64,000 nt of DNA from Armatimonadota bacterium (GCA_031460175.1 JAVKGW010000002.1:310001-374000), one strand, 5' to 3'; positions 50,267 to 59,560 are shown, counted from the first letter of the stretch. Notes: generated by a model from the sequence alone, not told the origin. Numbers and translations: made by a program.

Positions 50267-51618
50267 ACGGCCTCCGGCCGGGGCGCGCCCCGATGCTCCG
50301 TCTTCAGCCACTCCCCCTGCCCCGTAAGGGTGTCCCTGGCGTACCGGAGGAGGGCCAGGGGAGCCGTCAGCATCTGGTGCGATCCCATGAGGAGGTAGCT
50401 CAGCAGGGCCCCCGCCACCCGGAGCGGGCGGAAGCCCATCTGGGCCCCGATGGCGGTGGCGAGGGCTCCGGTGAACAGGAAGAAGGCCGCGTTGGTGAGC
50501 TCGGGCGCGAGGGCGCGGCCGATGGGCAGGAGGTACAGGGGCTCCAGCAGGTTCCGCAGGAACAGGACGGTGCCGTACACGTAGCTCGCGAAGATGGCCG
50601 CGGGGATCGCCACGGTGCCCGTGAGGAAGAACACCAGATCCAGCTTCTGAAAAAGGGTGGTGCGCCCCAGAAGGATCCTGAGGAAGTAGTCGCCCAGGGC
50701 CATGAGGGCTCCCTCGGACCAGCGGGTGCGCTGGCGGACGAGGTCCCACCAACCGGGCACGGACTCCTCCCACACCACCGCCTCCTCGCAGTACCGTACC
50801 CTCCAGCCCGCGGCCCAGAACCGGATGGCAAGGTCCGTGTCCTCCGTGAGAGCGAGGGGGTTCCATCCGCCCAGGGCCAGCAGGGCCCGGCGGTTCACCA
50901 ACATGCCGTTCCCGCCCAGGAGCACGCACGCGCCGAAGTGTTCCCGGGCCCGCTGCATGAGGGTGTGGAACACCCGGAACTCCACCTCCTGGCCCCGGCT
51001 CAGGAGCGTGCGCACGGGATGGTAGAAGAGGCGCCGGCCCTGCACCCCCGCCACCCCCGGCTCCAGGAGGTACGGAACCGCCCGCCGCAAGAACTCCGGG
51101 TGGATCCGGGCGTCCGCGTCGAACACCGCCACGAGCTCCCCGCGTGCGTGCCGCATCCCCACGTTCAGAACCGATGCCTTCCGGCCCCCTTCGCCCTCCG
51201 GGACCCGCACCACCCGGGGCACCACGGGGAGGGTATCCTGGAGCGCCCGCACCACCTCCGAGGTCCCGTCCGTGGACCCATCGTCCAGCACGATCACCTC
51301 GAACCGGGGCCTCCCCTGGGCGTCGTGGTAGCGGAGGGAGCAGCTGCTCCGCACGCTGCGGCCGATCACCCTCGCCTCGTTGCGGGCGGGGATGAGCACG
51401 GTGACGAAGGGAAGGCGGTCCGCAGGGGGTGCACAACGGGGCCGGAAGCGGGCCAAGGTCCCCAGGAGGTGCATGCACACGCCGTAGAGGGAATAGACAA
51501 GGAGCACCACCTGCAGCCAGCGGATGTCGTGGGTGCGGACGCTGTAGAGGAGGAGGGCGACCCACACGGCCCCTCCCCCCACCACCCAGAGAAGCGCCTC
51601 CGGCCGCCGGGTCCGCAT
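50263..51618 (-). CDS. Membrane family 2 glycosyltransferase
   Basis: A 451-residue processive-type GT2. Two helices at about 9-55, catalytic domain at about 70-300, then about four helices. All motifs are intact: VLDDGSTDGT, the DxD as VFDADARIHP, LTEDTDLAIRFW and the QxxRW-type RQRTRWSEGAL. The family includes cellulose, hyaluronan and poly-GlcNAc synthases. Product unknown; an exported polysaccharide or glycolipid is likely. It lies four bases after mtnA. Confidence 0.88.
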   Translation of the reverse strand: MRTRRPEALLWVVGGGAVWVALLLYSVRTHDIRWLQVVLLVYSLYGVCMHLLGTLARFRPRCAPPADRLPFVTVLIPARNEARVIGRSVRSSCSLRYHDAQGRPRFEVIVLDDGSTDGTSEVVRALQDTLPVVPRVVRVPEGEGGRKASVLNVGMRHARGELVAVFDADARIHPEFLRRAVPYLLEPGVAGVQGRRLFYHPVRTLLSRGQEVEFRVFHTLMQRAREHFGACVLLGGNGMLVNRRALLALGGWNPLALTEDTDLAIRFWAAGWRVRYCEEAVVWEESVPGWWDLVRQRTRWSEGALMALGDYFLRILLGRTTLFQKLDLVFFLTGTVAIPAAIFASYVYGTVLFLRNLLEPLYLLPIGRALAPELTNAAFFLFTGALATAIGAQMGFRPLRVAGALLSYLLMGSHQMLTAPLALLRYARDTLTGQGEWLKTEHRGAPRPEAV

Positions 51619-51622
51619 GGCC

Positions 51623-52678
51623 CTAGACCTGCAGGGGTTGGGCCGCTCCCACCAGGCGCCGCAGGGATTCCTCGTAGGGCGGGGTCGCGATGCCCGCGTC
51701 CGTGACGATGGCGCTCACCAGCTCCGCGGGCGTCACGTCGAAGGCGTCGTTGAGGACGGGGGTCCCCTCCGGCGCCACGGGAATTCCCCCGAGGTGGGTG
51801 ACTTCCCGGGGATCCCGGGACTCGATGGGGATGGCGGCCCCGTTGGGTGTGGCGAGGTCGACGGTGGAACTCGGCGCCGCCACCCAGAAGGGAATCCCGT
51901 GGTGCCGGCTCAGAACCGCGAGGGTGTAGGTACCGATCTTGTTCGCCACGTCCCCGTTCGCCGCGATCCGGTCCGCCCCCACGATCACCCGATCCACCAT
52001 CCCCCGCGCCATGAGCCACCCCGCGGCCGCGTCCGGGAGGAGGTGAAAGGGGATCCCCTCCTGCAGCAGCTCCCAGGCGGTGAGCCGAGCGCCCTGCAGC
52101 ACCGGGCGGGTCTCACACACGTACACGTGGATGCCCTTGCCGGAGGCGTGAGCCGCCCGGAGGATACCGAGGGCGGTGCCCATGCCCGCCGTGGCCAGGG
52201 CTCCGGTGTTGCAGAGCGTGAGGATGCGCTCCCCGGGCCGGATCTGCGCGGCCCCGAGGAGACTCAGGCGGCGGTTCGCCTCCGCCTCCTCCTCCAGGAT
52301 CCGGTGGGCCTCCCGGAGCAACGCCTCCGCGTTTGCCCATGGGTCCCTGCGGGGATCCAGGCACCGCATCAGCCGGTCCACCGCCCCCTGCAGGTTCACC
52401 GCGGTGGGCCGGGCCTTCCGGATCTCCTCCGCGGCCTGATGGAGCCGGACCTCGAAGGAGTCCGGGTCCGCGGCAGCCTGCCGGGCCGCGAGGGCCAAGG
52501 CGTATGCACCCGCGGCCCCGATGGCGGGAGCGCCCCGCACCCGCATCTCGCGGATGGCCTCCACCACCTCCCGCCAATCCCGCAACCGCAGCACCCGCAC
52601 CTCATGCGGGAGGCGGGTCTGGTCCAGGACCTCCAGGGCATCCGCTTGCCAGGCGATGCTGCGAAGCGGCATCCGCAC
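51623..52678 (-). CDS. mtnA: Methylthioribose-1-phosphate isomerase
   Basis: A 351-residue member of the eIF2B-like isomerase family. MRVRGAPAIGAAGAYALA, LTLCNTGALATAGMGTALG (catalytic Cys), VYVCETRPVLQGARLTAWEL and VIVGADRIAANGDVANKIGTY (catalytic Asp) match MtnA of the methionine salvage pathway, which converts 5-methylthioribose-1-phosphate to the ribulose form. No other mtn gene lies nearby, so a related sugar-phosphate isomerase role cannot be excluded. Confidence 0.9.
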   Translation of the reverse strand: MRMPLRSIAWQADALEVLDQTRLPHEVRVLRLRDWREVVEAIREMRVRGAPAIGAAGAYALALAARQAAADPDSFEVRLHQAAEEIRKARPTAVNLQGAVDRLMRCLDPRRDPWANAEALLREAHRILEEEAEANRRLSLLGAAQIRPGERILTLCNTGALATAGMGTALGILRAAHASGKGIHVYVCETRPVLQGARLTAWELLQEGIPFHLLPDAAAGWLMARGMVDRVIVGADRIAANGDVANKIGTYTLAVLSRHHGIPFWVAAPSSTVDLATPNGAAIPIESRDPREVTHLGGIPVAPEGTPVLNDAFDVTPAELVSAIVTDAGIATPPYEESLRRLVGAAQPLQV

Positions 52679-52680
52679 GC

Positions 52681-53085
52681 CTAAACGGGGAAGAGGGGAC
52701 CGGTGGCGCGCGGCGGGTTGGCGGAAGGAGCCGTGATCACCACGTGGCTGGGCGCGAACAGGAAGATCTCCTCCCCCACCTGCTGGAGATGCCCGTCCAG
52801 GGCATAGTCCACTCCGCAGAGGAAGTCCACGATCCGCTGCGCCGTCTCCCGCTCCACGTCCCGGAGGTTCACGATCACGGGGCGCCGGTGCTTGAGACAG
52901 TCCGCGGCCCCCCGGGCTTCCTCCAGGCTCTTGGGCTCCAGGACCACGATCTCCATCTGCCGGTTCGTGTGCAGGCTGAGGATGGGGGTCCTGCGGCGCC
53001 GGGGTTCCTCCTCGACGAGCGGTTCTTCCTCCTCCGGCTCCTCATCGAAACCCAGGAACTGCATCAGGCGCGCCATGGCTCCCAT
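52681..53085 (-). CDS. sepF: Cell division protein SepF
   Basis: A 134-residue SepF. The N-terminal membrane-binding helix MARLMQFLGF is followed by an acidic, Arg-rich linker (EEPEEEEPLVEEEPRRRR) and the SepF core at about 45-125 (EARGAADCLKHRRPVIVNL, RIVDFLCGVDYALDG, IFLFAPSHVVIT). It anchors FtsZ to the membrane beside FtsA. A second ATG three codons in is an alternative start. It sits beside yggS and pgeF as in many Gram-positive bacteria, but here ftsZ is about 8 kb away. Confidence 0.93.
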   Translation of the reverse strand: MGAMARLMQFLGFDEEPEEEEPLVEEEPRRRRTPILSLHTNRQMEIVVLEPKSLEEARGAADCLKHRRPVIVNLRDVERETAQRIVDFLCGVDYALDGHLQQVGEEIFLFAPSHVVITAPSANPPRATGPLFPV

Positions 53086-53144
53086 GCCTTCCACCCCGCT
53101 TTCCCTGGTCCCCTGGGTATTCGCCCCTGACCCCCTCCATCCCT

Positions 53145-53852
53145 TCACCGGCCGGGCCGTTCTCCGAAGAGGGCCCGGCCCAGGCGCACCATGGTGGCTC
53201 CCTCCTCCACCGCCACCTCGAAGTCGTCCGTCATCCCCATGGAGAGCTCCGGGAGGGGAAAGCCCAGGCGGTGCGCGAGGTCGTCCCGCAGGGTCCGCAG
53301 CGTCCGGAACACCCACCGGACCTCCTCCGGGTGGGGGGTGAGGGGAGCGATGGTCATGAGTCCCCGCAGCCGCAGCCTCCGAAGCCGCAGCACGGCTTGG
53401 GCAAGCCGGATGGCCTCCTCGGGCGGGACCCCGTGCTTTTGGGCCTCCCCCGCTACGTTTACCTGGATAAGCACCTGGAGGGCGCGGTCGTGCTGTGCGG
53501 CCCTGCGATCCAGCTCCTCCGCGAGGGCCTCGGAGTCCAGGGAGTGGATCCACGGGAACAACCGGACCGCCTCCCGGGCCTTGTTCCGCTGCAGGTGCCC
53601 CACCAGGTGCCAGGTGGCCTCCGGAACCGCCCGGATTTTCTCCCGGGCTTCCTGCACGTAGTTCTCCCCGAGGTCCGTCAATCCCGCCTGCACCGCGGCC
53701 ACCACCACCTCCGCGGGGAACCCCTTGGTCACGGCCACCACCCGCACGGAGGCGGGATCCCGGCCCGACCGGGCGCAGGCGGCGGCGAGGCGCAACCGCA
53801 CCGCCTCGAGGTTGTGCCGCACCAGATCTAGCCCGATCGCGCCCACGGTCAC
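53145..53852 (-). CDS. yggS: PLP homeostasis protein YggS/YlmE
   Basis: A 235-residue PLP-binding barrel protein. The PLP lysine is in [52 protein letters not shown] and [20 protein letters not shown] are diagnostic. It maintains the pool of free pyridoxal phosphate. The GTG start overlaps the pgeF stop (GTGA). Confidence 0.94.
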   Translation of the reverse strand: MTVGAIGLDLVRHNLEAVRLRLAAACARSGRDPASVRVVAVTKGFPAEVVVAAVQAGLTDLGENYVQEAREKIRAVPEATWHLVGHLQRNKAREAVRLFPWIHSLDSEALAEELDRRAAQHDRALQVLIQVNVAGEAQKHGVPPEEAIRLAQAVLRLRRLRLRGLMTIAPLTPHPEEVRWVFRTLRTLRDDLAHRLGFPLPELSMGMTDDFEVAVEEGATMVRLGRALFGERPGR

Positions 53853-54613
53853 GGCTCCAGGGCGATGAGACCCTCCATCCGACCCACCCGCCCGTCCCGC
53901 CGGTACGAGAAGAACCACTCCCCGTGACACGCGGTGCAGGCGGGACAGAAGCTCATCCGGTGCCAGGATACCCCGACATCCCGGAGCTGCACGCGGGCCA
54001 CCGCCCGAAGGTCCAACTTCCAGTGGCCGGGACGGGTGGGCAGAAGGGCCCCTTCCGCCCAGCGCTTTAGGGCCTCCACCACGGGCCCGTCCACCTCGTA
54101 GCAGCAAGGGCCCACGGAAGGCCCCCCCACCGCGGTGATGCGGTCGGCCCGGGCCCCCCGGGCCACCATGACCTCCACCACCCGGGCCAGGATCCCTCTT
54201 GCCAGCCCCCGCCATCCCGCGTGTGCGGCCGCCACCACCCCCGCCTCCGGATCCACGAGGAGGACGGGGAGGCAGTCGCTGGTCCGAACGCTCAGCACCA
54301 GGCCGGGTTCTGCCGTCACCACCGCGTCCGCCACGCCCAGCTGCCTTCCTGCGTCAGCCCTCTCCGCCACTACCGCCCGGGCGGTATGCCGTTGGGTGAC
54401 CGCTACGGCCCGTTGTGGATCGAATCCCAACGCCGCGAGCAAGCGGGCCCGGAAGGTGGGGTCCGCCAGGGGATCGGAAGATCCCATGCGGGCCCGGCGG
54501 GTGGTAAAGGCATGCCGGACCCGGGCCACACCCTGGAGCCGCCTGGACCGCAGGCACCACAGCCCCTCTACCTCCACGGGCTCGAAGTCGGGTCCGAAGG
54601 GCATGGGATCCAT
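53849..54613 (-). CDS. pgeF: PgeF/YfiH-family protein (multicopper-oxidase-like fold, peptidoglycan editing)
   Basis: A 254-residue member of the DUF152/YfiH family. Metal and active-site residues are visible in VTQRHTARAV, VRTSDCLPVLLVD and VAAAHAGWRGLARGI. Members were described as laccase-like polyphenol oxidases and purine nucleoside enzymes, and E. coli YfiH edits mis-incorporated residues in peptidoglycan precursors. The position beside yggS and sepF fits a cell-wall role. The ATG at 54613 lies only 14 bases after a strong hairpin, in the leader of the gene. Confidence 0.88.
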   Translation of the reverse strand: MDPMPFGPDFEPVEVEGLWCLRSRRLQGVARVRHAFTTRRARMGSSDPLADPTFRARLLAALGFDPQRAVAVTQRHTARAVVAERADAGRQLGVADAVVTAEPGLVLSVRTSDCLPVLLVDPEAGVVAAAHAGWRGLARGILARVVEVMVARGARADRITAVGGPSVGPCCYEVDGPVVEALKRWAEGALLPTRPGHWKLDLRAVARVQLRDVGVSWHRMSFCPACTACHGEWFFSYRRDGRVGRMEGLIALEP

Positions 54614-54627
54614 CCGTGCACGGAAAC

Positions 54628-54658
54628 GGGCGCGGGAGGGAAGTCCCCTCCCGCGCCC
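54628..54658 (-). terminator. Strong hairpin after the ferredoxin gene
   Basis: A perfect 13-bp stem (54628-54640 with 54646-54658) and a five-base loop, followed on the minus strand by GTTTCC. It can end the HTH-ferredoxin transcript. The T tract is short, and the pgeF start is only 14 bases beyond, so partial read-through or attenuation into pgeF-yggS-sepF is possible. Confidence 0.65.
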
Positions 54659-54683
54659 CGTGTGCACCGTTCGTGGCCCGGAC

Positions 54684-54977
<294 letters not shown>

Positions 54978-55003
54978 AGGTCCCTCCTCCGATGGGGTTT
55001 GGG

Positions 55004-55453
55004 CTAGACCGCCTTGCGCTCGCCACGCTGTACCCGATCCACCAGGAACTCCACGTACAGGAGCAGGGCCTCCACCACGTCCGCGGGGGCCGGCCGCAGC
55101 TTCTCGAGATTCGCCTGGAGACGGGCCCATAGGACCGGACTCGCAGGCTCCGGCCGGGCACTGCGCAGCTCCACCACGTCCATGGGCGTCACCAGGGCCG
55201 CCACCCGCTTCATCACGGAGGGCCGAACCCCCAGGGCAGGGGCCAACCGCTCGATGTACCATGGCTTGCGGAGGTCCTGGAGGCCCCGCTCTCCCCGGGA
55301 GAGCACACTCAGGGGGATCCCGGTCTCCTCACTGAGCTGCCGCAGGCTCTTGCCCTTGCCGCGGCCGTAGAAGTTCTGCCGCAGGGACCGGATGTAGTTG
55401 CCGAACGCCCGGGCCCGCTCCCTGGACTCCGCCGGGTCACTTGTTCCTACCAT
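55004..55453 (-). CDS. HTH (Xre-like) transcriptional regulator
   Basis: A 149-residue protein. Residues 15-85 hold a helix-turn-helix domain of Xre type (GKGKSLRQLSEETGIPLSVL followed by SRGERGLQDLRKPWYIERLA); the C-terminal 60 residues are helical with no named domain. The ATG at 55453 has GGGAGGGTG upstream and lies inside one of two matching palindromes, so it very likely represses itself. The regulated operon includes the 7Fe ferredoxin 26 bases downstream. No cysteine cluster or ligand-binding site that would identify the signal is evident. Confidence 0.82.
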   Translation of the reverse strand: MVGTSDPAESRERARAFGNYIRSLRQNFYGRGKGKSLRQLSEETGIPLSVLSRGERGLQDLRKPWYIERLAPALGVRPSVMKRVAALVTPMDVVELRSARPEPASPVLWARLQANLEKLRPAPADVVEALLLYVEFLVDRVQRGERKAV

Positions 55454-55459
55454 GGAACA
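55442..55459. promoter_or_regulatory. Operator palindrome 1 (TGTTCC-N6-GGAACA)
   Basis: A perfect dyad that covers the start codon of the HTH gene and lies just downstream of the expected transcription start (about 55461). An identical pair of arms occurs at 55506-55523, centre to centre 64 bases away, about six helix turns. Confidence 0.7.
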
Positions 55460-55467
55460 CCCTCCCC

Positions 55468-55497
55468 AGTTTACGCGGGGATTCTCCCGGATTTCAA
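55468..55497 (-). promoter_or_regulatory. Promoter of the HTH-ferredoxin operon
   Basis: On the minus strand TTGAAA (55497-55492), 18 bases, TAAACT (55473-55468). It lies between the two operator palindromes, so a bound dimer at each site could close the promoter by looping. Confidence 0.65.
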
Positions 55498-55505
55498 CCG
55501 CCAGA

Positions 55506-55523
55506 TGTTCCAGATTTGGAACA
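55506..55523. promoter_or_regulatory. Operator palindrome 2 (TGTTCC-N6-GGAACA)
   Basis: The second perfect copy of the dyad, eight bases upstream of the -35 element of the HTH gene and 28 bases before the divergent mutY ATG. It could influence both genes. Confidence 0.7.
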
Positions 55524-55551
55524 ACCAGAGGAACTGGTGCGTTTGCCGGGA

Positions 55552-56592
55552 ATGACATCCTCGATGGATACCGGTTTCTCTCGCGCGCTGCTGGCCTGGT
55601 ACGTCCGGAGTGCGCGCCCGCTCCCCTGGAGGGCCACCCGAGACCCCTACGCCATCTGGGTGGCGGAGGTCCTCTTGCAGCAGACCCGGGTGGAGGTGGC
55701 TATTCCTTACTACCACCGGTTCCTCCAGGCCTTCCCCACGGTGGAGTCCCTGGCCGCGGCACAGGGGGAGGAGGTCCTGCGGGTGTGGGAGGGATTGGGG
55801 TACTACGCCCGAGCCCGTCACCTCCACCGGGCCGCCCGTCTGGTGACGGAGCAGGGGGGATTCCCCACCACCGCGGAGGGGTGGATGAAGTTACCGGGGG
55901 TAGGTCCCTACACCGCGGCCGCCATCGCGAGCATCGCCTTCGGCCAAGACGTGCTGGCCCTGGACGGCAACGGACTGCGGGTCGGGGCGAGACTACTGGG
56001 CATCCGCCGGCCGTTGGATGACCCCTCCGCCCGCCAGCGCATCCGCGCGGGCCTGGAGGCCCTGCTCCCCCGGGGCCGGGCCGGGGAGTTTAACCAGGCC
56101 CTCATGGACCTGGGAGCCACGGTGTGCCTAGCCCGGTCTCCCCGGTGCGAGGCGTGTCCGGTGTGGAGGTGGTGCGCGGCCGCGGCCCACGGGCTTTGGG
56201 AGCACATCCCCGCCCGGCCGGCGAAGCGCCCCAAGCCCCACCGCCACTTCGTGGCGGTCCTCGTGCGGGACCCCGCGGGTCGGGTGCTGCTGGTGCGCCA
56301 GCCCCCGAGGGGGTTGTGGGGCGGGCTGTGGATTCTCCCACAGGTGGAGGCCCGGACGTGGAGGCAGGCCCGGCAAAGGCTCGAGCGTGTTTTGGGGGTC
56401 CGCCTGCGGCGCCGCACGGGTAGGCCCTTCGCCGTCCTACAACACGGCTTCACCCACTTCCTGGCCACCTTCCGCGCGGTAGAAGCCATCCCAAGCGCCC
56501 GGCCCGCGGTAGGGCGCTTCGTCTCCCCCCGCTCGCCGGGTGTCCCGGTTCCCGTCCCGACCCGGAGGATCCTCGAACGGCTCAGGACCTAG
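55552..56592 (+). CDS. mutY: A/G-specific adenine glycosylase MutY
   Basis: A 346-residue DNA glycosylase that removes adenine paired with 8-oxoguanine. The glycosylase core has LLQQTRVEVAIPYY, the helix-hairpin-helix LPGVGPYTAAAIASIAFG and the catalytic Asp in LALDGNGLRV. The [4Fe-4S] cluster motif is C-x6-C-x2-C-x5-C (CLARSPRCEACPVWRWC). The C-terminal Nudix-like domain reads 8-oxoguanine (RQPPRGLWGGLWILPQ, FTHF). The start has only a weak ribosome site; a second ATG is five codons inside. The stop overlaps the nrdJ stop by four bases. Confidence 0.94.
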   Translation: MTSSMDTGFSRALLAWYVRSARPLPWRATRDPYAIWVAEVLLQQTRVEVAIPYYHRFLQAFPTVESLAAAQGEEVLRVWEGLGYYARARHLHRAARLVTEQGGFPTTAEGWMKLPGVGPYTAAAIASIAFGQDVLALDGNGLRVGARLLGIRRPLDDPSARQRIRAGLEALLPRGRAGEFNQALMDLGATVCLARSPRCEACPVWRWCAAAAHGLWEHIPARPAKRPKPHRHFVAVLVRDPAGRVLLVRQPPRGLWGGLWILPQVEARTWRQARQRLERVLGVRLRRRTGRPFAVLQHGFTHFLATFRAVEAIPSARPAVGRFVSPRSPGVPVPVPTRRILERLRT

Positions 56593-59003
56593 CACTTCGA
56601 GTACCCGCACCCGCGGCAGACCGCGCACCCGTTCTCGTACACGAGGGTTTCCCCGCAGTCCGGGCAGATGCCCGCGAACTCCAGGGGCACGGTGCCGTTC
56701 GCGGCCCCTACAGGGGGGAGCGGCTGCGCGGGAGCGAAGCGCAGCCGCTCCTGGCGGGCGCGCGGCACCGGCTCGGGGAGAACTGCCGCGCGCGGGAACT
56801 CCCGATCGGGACGAAAGGCCTCCCCGTACAGGGTCCGGCCCAGGGCCAGGGCCACCGCCTGGGCGATGGTGCTCACCCGCACGGGCGTGCCGTCGCTGCT
56901 GCGGTCGATCACCGCCTCCTTGGACTGCACCCGCCACAGCTGCTCGATGACCTCCCGGGCGTCCACCCCGGCCCGCAGGGCCAAGGAGCTCAGCCGGCCG
57001 ATGGCCTCCGCTTCCACGTCCAGGGACTCCACGAACACCTCGCACACCCCCAGCTCGTCCTCGTTCACCGTCACGTACACCCTCCCCCGGGGTGTCTCGA
57101 TGCGCTCCGTGCGGCCCTGGGTGACCTTGGGCCGGGCCCGCACCGCCACGGCCCCGCGCCCGGCCTCCGGGGCCCGCTCGGCCCGGGAGGGAGCGGACCG
57201 TGCCGCGTCGTTGTCCGGTTGCTTCTCCCCGCTCAGGCTCCGGAGGATGTCCTCCCGGCTCCCTTCCCGGTACACGGTGATCCCCTTGCACCCGAGCTTC
57301 CACGCGAGGAAGTAGACGCGCTCCACGTCCTCCACCGTGGCCTCACGGGGCAGGTTCACCGTGGAACTGATGCTGTGGTCAACGTGCTTCTGGATCGTGG
57401 CCTGCATCCGCACCCGCATCTCTGGCCGGATCCGGTGGGCGGTGGTGAAGTAGTCCGGCAGGTGCTCCTCGTCCACTCCGAACTCGTCCATGTACTGCTT
57501 GACAAGCGGGTGATAGACCTTGAACTCCCGCTGGCTCAGGGATTCGCTGCGCCGCAGGTAGAAGAGGTCGTAGATGGGCTCGATCCCGCTCGTGACCCCC
57601 GCGAGGGCCGCGCCGCTTCCCACGGGCGGGACCGTGAGCAGGGCCACGTTCCGCAGCCCCCAAGTCCGGCACTTGGCGAGCACTTCCGGGCTCAGGGTGG
57701 CGAGGAACGGATGCAGCGTCCCGTCCCGGTAGAAGTGCCGGTCCGGGTCAAAGGCGGGGAACGGACCCTTCTCCCGGCTCAACTCCGCGGAGGCTTCGTA
57801 GGCGGCGTCCTTGATGCGCTGGAAGAGCCGGTCCACGAAGGCGATGGCCTCCTCCGTGTCGTACCGCAGCCGCAGCTGCGCCAGCATGTCCCCAAGTCCC
57901 GTGAATCCCACCCCGATCCGGCGGGCCCTCCGGCTCGCTTCCCGCTGCTGCGGCAGGGGATGCCGGTCCATGTTGTAGTCCAGGACGTCGTCCAGGAACC
58001 GCACGGTGTACCGCACCGCCCGCAGCAGCCCCTCCTCGTCCACCCGGGCCCGGTCCGTGAAGGGGTCCAGGACGAACCTCGCCAAGTTCACGTTCGCCAG
58101 GTTGCAGGACCCGTACGCCTCGAGCGGAATCTCGCTGCACGGGTTGGTGGTGAGGACCTCCATCCCGTTGTACTCGCTCGTGGAGTAGCGCTTGACCGTG
58201 TCCCAGAAGATGACCCCGGGCTCCGCCCACCCCCAGGCTCCCTCCACGAGTTCCCGCCACAGATCCCGGGCACGGATGGGACGCTCCACGTGGGCCTTCT
58301 CGTTGCGGAAGCGCAGGACGTACTCCCCGTCGCGTTCCACGGCCCGCATGAAGTCGTCGTGGATCCGGACGCTGATGTTGGCATAACGCACCCGATCCAG
58401 GTTGCGCTTGACCCGGCAGAACTCCAGCACATCCGGATGGTCGTTGGCGATGGTGATCATGAGGGCCCCCCGACGCCCCGCCTGCCCGATGGTGCCGGTG
58501 GTGGTGGACATGAGCTCCATGAAGCTCACGGCACCGGTGCTGGTGAGGGCCGCGTTGTTCACGGGGCTGCCGCGGGGCCGCAGCACGCTGATGTCCCCGC
58601 CCACCCCACCGCCCAGGGAGTAGGTGCGGGCCGCCTCCTTGCACCACTCGAAGATGTCCTCCAGGGAATCGCCCCGGATGGGGATGACGTAGCAGTTGCT
58701 GGCGGTGCTGCGGCGGGGGTTTCCGGCGGCGAAGAGGATGCGGCCTCCGGGCACCATCCGGAAGTCCTCCAGCAGCCACCGGAACTTCTCCTCCCACTCC
58801 CGGCGCAGGGCCTCCGTGGGCTCCGCGGAGGCGATCTCCCGCGCCACCCGGTTCCACATCTCCGGCGGGGTGCGCTCCAGGATCCGCCCCCCTCCATCCC
58901 GCAGGGCGTACTTGTCCAGGAACACCCGGGCACGCAGCTCGTCTCCCCCAAACCATCGGAAGGTCTCCTCGAAGAGGGTCCTGGGTTCCGTGGCGATGGT
59001 CAT
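56589..59003 (-). CDS. nrdJ: Adenosylcobalamin-dependent (class II) ribonucleotide reductase
   Basis: An 804-residue NrdJ. Barrel landmarks: MVPGGRILFAAGNPRRSTASN, GRRGALMITIANDHPDVLEF, TNPCSEIPLEAYGSCNLANV (catalytic cysteines) and PPVGSGAALAGVTSGIEPI. The C-terminal zinc ribbon ends CPDCGETLVYENGCAVCRGCGYSKC in two C-x2-C pairs, the usual redox tail. The enzyme makes deoxyribonucleotides and needs vitamin B12, independent of oxygen. It lies 29 bases after nrdR with AGGAGG upstream and is under the tandem NrdR boxes at 59571-59618. Confidence 0.95.
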   Translation of the reverse strand: MTIATEPRTLFEETFRWFGGDELRARVFLDKYALRDGGGRILERTPPEMWNRVAREIASAEPTEALRREWEEKFRWLLEDFRMVPGGRILFAAGNPRRSTASNCYVIPIRGDSLEDIFEWCKEAARTYSLGGGVGGDISVLRPRGSPVNNAALTSTGAVSFMELMSTTTGTIGQAGRRGALMITIANDHPDVLEFCRVKRNLDRVRYANISVRIHDDFMRAVERDGEYVLRFRNEKAHVERPIRARDLWRELVEGAWGWAEPGVIFWDTVKRYSTSEYNGMEVLTTNPCSEIPLEAYGSCNLANVNLARFVLDPFTDRARVDEEGLLRAVRYTVRFLDDVLDYNMDRHPLPQQREASRRARRIGVGFTGLGDMLAQLRLRYDTEEAIAFVDRLFQRIKDAAYEASAELSREKGPFPAFDPDRHFYRDGTLHPFLATLSPEVLAKCRTWGLRNVALLTVPPVGSGAALAGVTSGIEPIYDLFYLRRSESLSQREFKVYHPLVKQYMDEFGVDEEHLPDYFTTAHRIRPEMRVRMQATIQKHVDHSISSTVNLPREATVEDVERVYFLAWKLGCKGITVYREGSREDILRSLSGEKQPDNDAARSAPSRAERAPEAGRGAVAVRARPKVTQGRTERIETPRGRVYVTVNEDELGVCEVFVESLDVEAEAIGRLSSLALRAGVDAREVIEQLWRVQSKEAVIDRSSDGTPVRVSTIAQAVALALGRTLYGEAFRPDREFPRAAVLPEPVPRARQERLRFAPAQPLPPVGAANGTVPLEFAGICPDCGETLVYENGCAVCRGCGYSKC

Positions 59004-59032
59004 CGCGCCCTCCTCCTTTCGTGACGTGCCCC

Positions 59033-59560
59033 TCAATACCGTCCGTCGCTCTGGTTCTCCGGGGCGGGCAGGAGAGGGATCTGGCGCCGCAGCAGCTCCT
59101 CCCGTGCCTTCTGAGCCCGCAGCCGGGCCACCTCCTCCACGATGCTGTCCGCATCCGAGAACCGCCGGTACTCGGAGGCGAACCGCACGTAGGCCACCTC
59201 GTCCAGGGACCGCAGCCGCTCCATCACCAGCTCCCCGATGAGGCTGCTCGGAACCTCCGCCTCGCCCCGATGGCGCACCACCCGCTCCACGTCCGCCACC
59301 AGGGCCTCCAGGGCCTCGATGGGGATGGGACGCTTGCCCCTGGCCTTCAGCAGGCCCGCGAGGATCTTCCCGCGGTCAAAGGGCTCCCGCCGACCGTCCC
59401 GCTTCACCACCATGAGGGGGGCCGCCTCCACCCGCTCGTAGGTGGTGAACCGCCGCTCGCACCGGGGGCACTCCCGCCGCCGCCGGACGGCACTCCCCTC
59501 CTCCACCGGGCGGGAGTCCAGCACCCGGCTGTCCTCATACCCGCAGTACGGACACCGCAT
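59033..59560 (-). CDS. nrdR: Ribonucleotide reductase repressor NrdR
   Basis: A 175-residue repressor with an N-terminal zinc ribbon (MRCPYCGYEDSRVLDSR, then RRRRECPRCERRFTTYERVE) and an ATP-cone domain (about 48-135) that senses dATP. It is slightly longer than usual because of a Gln/Pro-rich C-terminus. First gene of the nrdR-nrdJ operon, preceded by its own target boxes. Confidence 0.96.
   Translation of the reverse strand: MRCPYCGYEDSRVLDSRPVEEGSAVRRRRECPRCERRFTTYERVEAAPLMVVKRDGRREPFDRGKILAGLLKARGKRPIPIEALEALVADVERVVRHRGEAEVPSSLIGELVMERLRSLDEVAYVRFASEYRRFSDADSIVEEVARLRAQKAREELLRRQIPLLPAPENQSDGRY

Noticed and set aside
55442-55523. Operator palindromes as LexA boxes
   Set aside because: Gram-positive LexA boxes have GAAC-N4-GTTC arms pointing the other way; here the arms are TGTTCC and GGAACA with six bases between.
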